7,223 bases of DNA from Lachnospiraceae bacterium UBA4292 (GTDB lineage: Bacteria > Bacillota > Clostridia > Lachnospirales > Lachnospiraceae). Location of the stretch: the NCBI GenBank assembly GCA_002395865.1, contig DGVE01000184.1, positions 1 to 7,223 on the forward strand. The letters are read 5' to 3'. Shown here piece by piece: positions 6,391 to 7,223 of the stretch (the stretch's first letter is position 1; every line of letters starts with the position of its first letter). A program made the position numbers and the translations under genes. The notes under the pieces were generated by a model. That model was not told the DNA's origin. It was given only the letters and a program-made list of their open reading frames with translations, and searched no databases.

Positions 6391-7223
6391 TATAACTCTT
6401 CCTCCGCCTTTAAAAGCGCAGCAGCTATCACCGCATCCATATCGTAATACTTGTACTCGCCGAGCCTTCCGCCGAAGATCACCTTCGGTTCCTTAGCCGC
6501 GAGCTCCTTATACCTCTCGTAAAGCTCGATATTCTTCGCGTCATTTACGGGATAGTAGGGCTCGTCACCGGGCTTCCACTCGTACGAATACTCCTTCGAG
6601 ATGACGGTCTTCGGGAGAGGATCGCCATTCTCGTCCTTGCCGAACTCGAACCACTTGTGCTCTATGATACGCGTCCACGGAGTTTCGCTGTCGGTATAAT
6701 TGACCGCCGCATTGCCCTGATAATTATCTGTATCCAATATTTCGTTCTCAAAACGGACGCTTCTGTACTGAAGATGTCCGTAGCAGTGATCGAAGTACGC
6801 GTCCACCGCGCCCGTGTAGACCACACGGTCAGCCAGCGATGCCAAAGACTCCTTGTCGGCCAGATAATCCACGCCGAGCCTTACCTCTATTCCCTCGAGC
6901 ATCCTCTCGACCAGCTTCGTGTAGCCGCCCACGGGAATACCCTGGAAGAGCGCGTTGAAATAATTGTTGTCGAATGTGAAGCGCACGGGGAGCCTCTTGA
7001 TGATGAATGAGGGGAGCTCGGTGCACTTTCTGCCCCACTGCTTCTCGGTGTAGCCCTTTATCAGCTTCTCGTATATATCGGTGCCGACCAGACTAATCGC
7101 CTGCTCCTCGAGGTTCTTCGGCTCGGTGATATGAGCCGCCCTCTTCTGCTCCTCTATCTTCGCCTGCGCCTCCTGCGGGGTGATGACCGACCACATCCTG
7201 TTGAAGGTGTACATGTTAAAGGG
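6390..7223 (-). CDS. glf: UDP-galactopyranose mutase, 5' end outside window
   Basis: The visible 277 C-terminal residues match flavin-dependent UDP-galactopyranose mutase, which interconverts UDP-galactopyranose and UDP-galactofuranose in the cytoplasm. The reading frame stays open to the window edge; the first visible residues PFNMYTFNRMW correspond to about residue 93 of roughly 370-residue homologues. The N-terminal FAD-binding GxGxxG part therefore lies beyond 7223, and the ATG at 7214 is internal. In the fragment, KGYTEKQWG (56-64), LPVRFTFDNNYF (78-89) and QGIPVGGYTKL (94-104) are present, as are RIIEHK (185-190), DEPYYPV (220-226) and GGRLGEYKYYDMD (251-263). The YYP pair, RIIEHK and GRLGEY blocks include the conserved arginines and tyrosines used for the UDP-sugar and flavin. 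There is no sign of damage. Its stop overlaps the DUF1015 start. It is the first visible gene of the operon and indicates that galactofuranose goes into a surface polymer. Confidence 0.96.
   Translation of the reverse strand, partial: PFNMYTFNRMWSVITPQEAQAKIEEQKRAAHITEPKNLEEQAISLVGTDIYEKLIKGYTEKQWGRKCTELPSFIIKRLPVRFTFDNNYFNALFQGIPVGGYTKLVERMLEGIEVRLGVDYLADKESLASLADRVVYTGAVDAYFDHCYGHLQYRSVRFENEILDTDNYQGNAAVNYTDSETPWTRIIEHKWFEFGKDENGDPLPKTVISKEYSYEWKPGDEPYYPVNDAKNIELYERYKELAAKEPKVIFGGRLGEYKYYDMDAVIAAALLKAEEEL

Noticed and set aside
6829..7038. Minus-strand and plus-strand open frames overlapping glf
   Set aside because: They are out-of-frame shadows of a clearly conserved glf reading frame.

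Overview
The window looks like chromosomal DNA of a Gram-positive anaerobe of the Clostridia, most likely Lachnospiraceae (a Butyrivibrio/Pseudobutyrivibrio-like organism). This is inferred from protein flavour (a DUF1015 protein ending in the MPPKSTWFEPK motif, a streptococcal/clostridial-type Glf, an MntP pump), from strong GGAGG ribosome binding sites, and from a tRNA gene without an encoded CCA tail. No mobile element, CRISPR array or phage gene is visible.

Plus strand, left end (1-1501): an AT-rich leader with a perfect 12-bp palindrome and A/T tracts leads into a near-consensus promoter (TTGACA, 17-nt spacer, TAATAT with an extended -10 TG). It drives a tRNA-Gly(GCC) gene followed by a compact hairpin with a short T run. 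Only 20 bases after that hairpin begins the coding region of a 398-residue protein of the YtcJ-like amidohydrolase superfamily, which has lost the metal-binding HxH motif and is shorter than the family. A strong intrinsic terminator closes this unit.

Minus strand (7223 down to 1521): five genes packed end to end, read as glf (partial, 5' end outside the window), a DUF1015 protein, a 702-residue polytopic membrane protein (GT-C-like, family uncertain), a GT2 glycosyltransferase with two C-terminal membrane helices, and mntP. Junctions are TAATG (1-nt overlap), a 13-nt gap, a 1-nt gap after start correction, and TAATG again, so one transcript and translational coupling are very likely. The promoter lies outside the window, upstream of glf.

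Reading of the operon: Glf makes UDP-galactofuranose. The GT2 enzyme resembles polyprenyl-phosphate sugar synthases (DPM/GtrB/CsbB type), and the large membrane protein has the layout of an extracytoplasmic GT-C transferase such as YfhO. Together they suggest lipid-linked sugar modification of a cell-surface polymer. MntP exports Mn2+; its place in the same message is unusual and may tie manganese supply outside the cell to that chemistry, but this is inference. DUF1015 has no secure role here. The plus- and minus-strand units converge at a 56-nt intergenic region holding the terminator.
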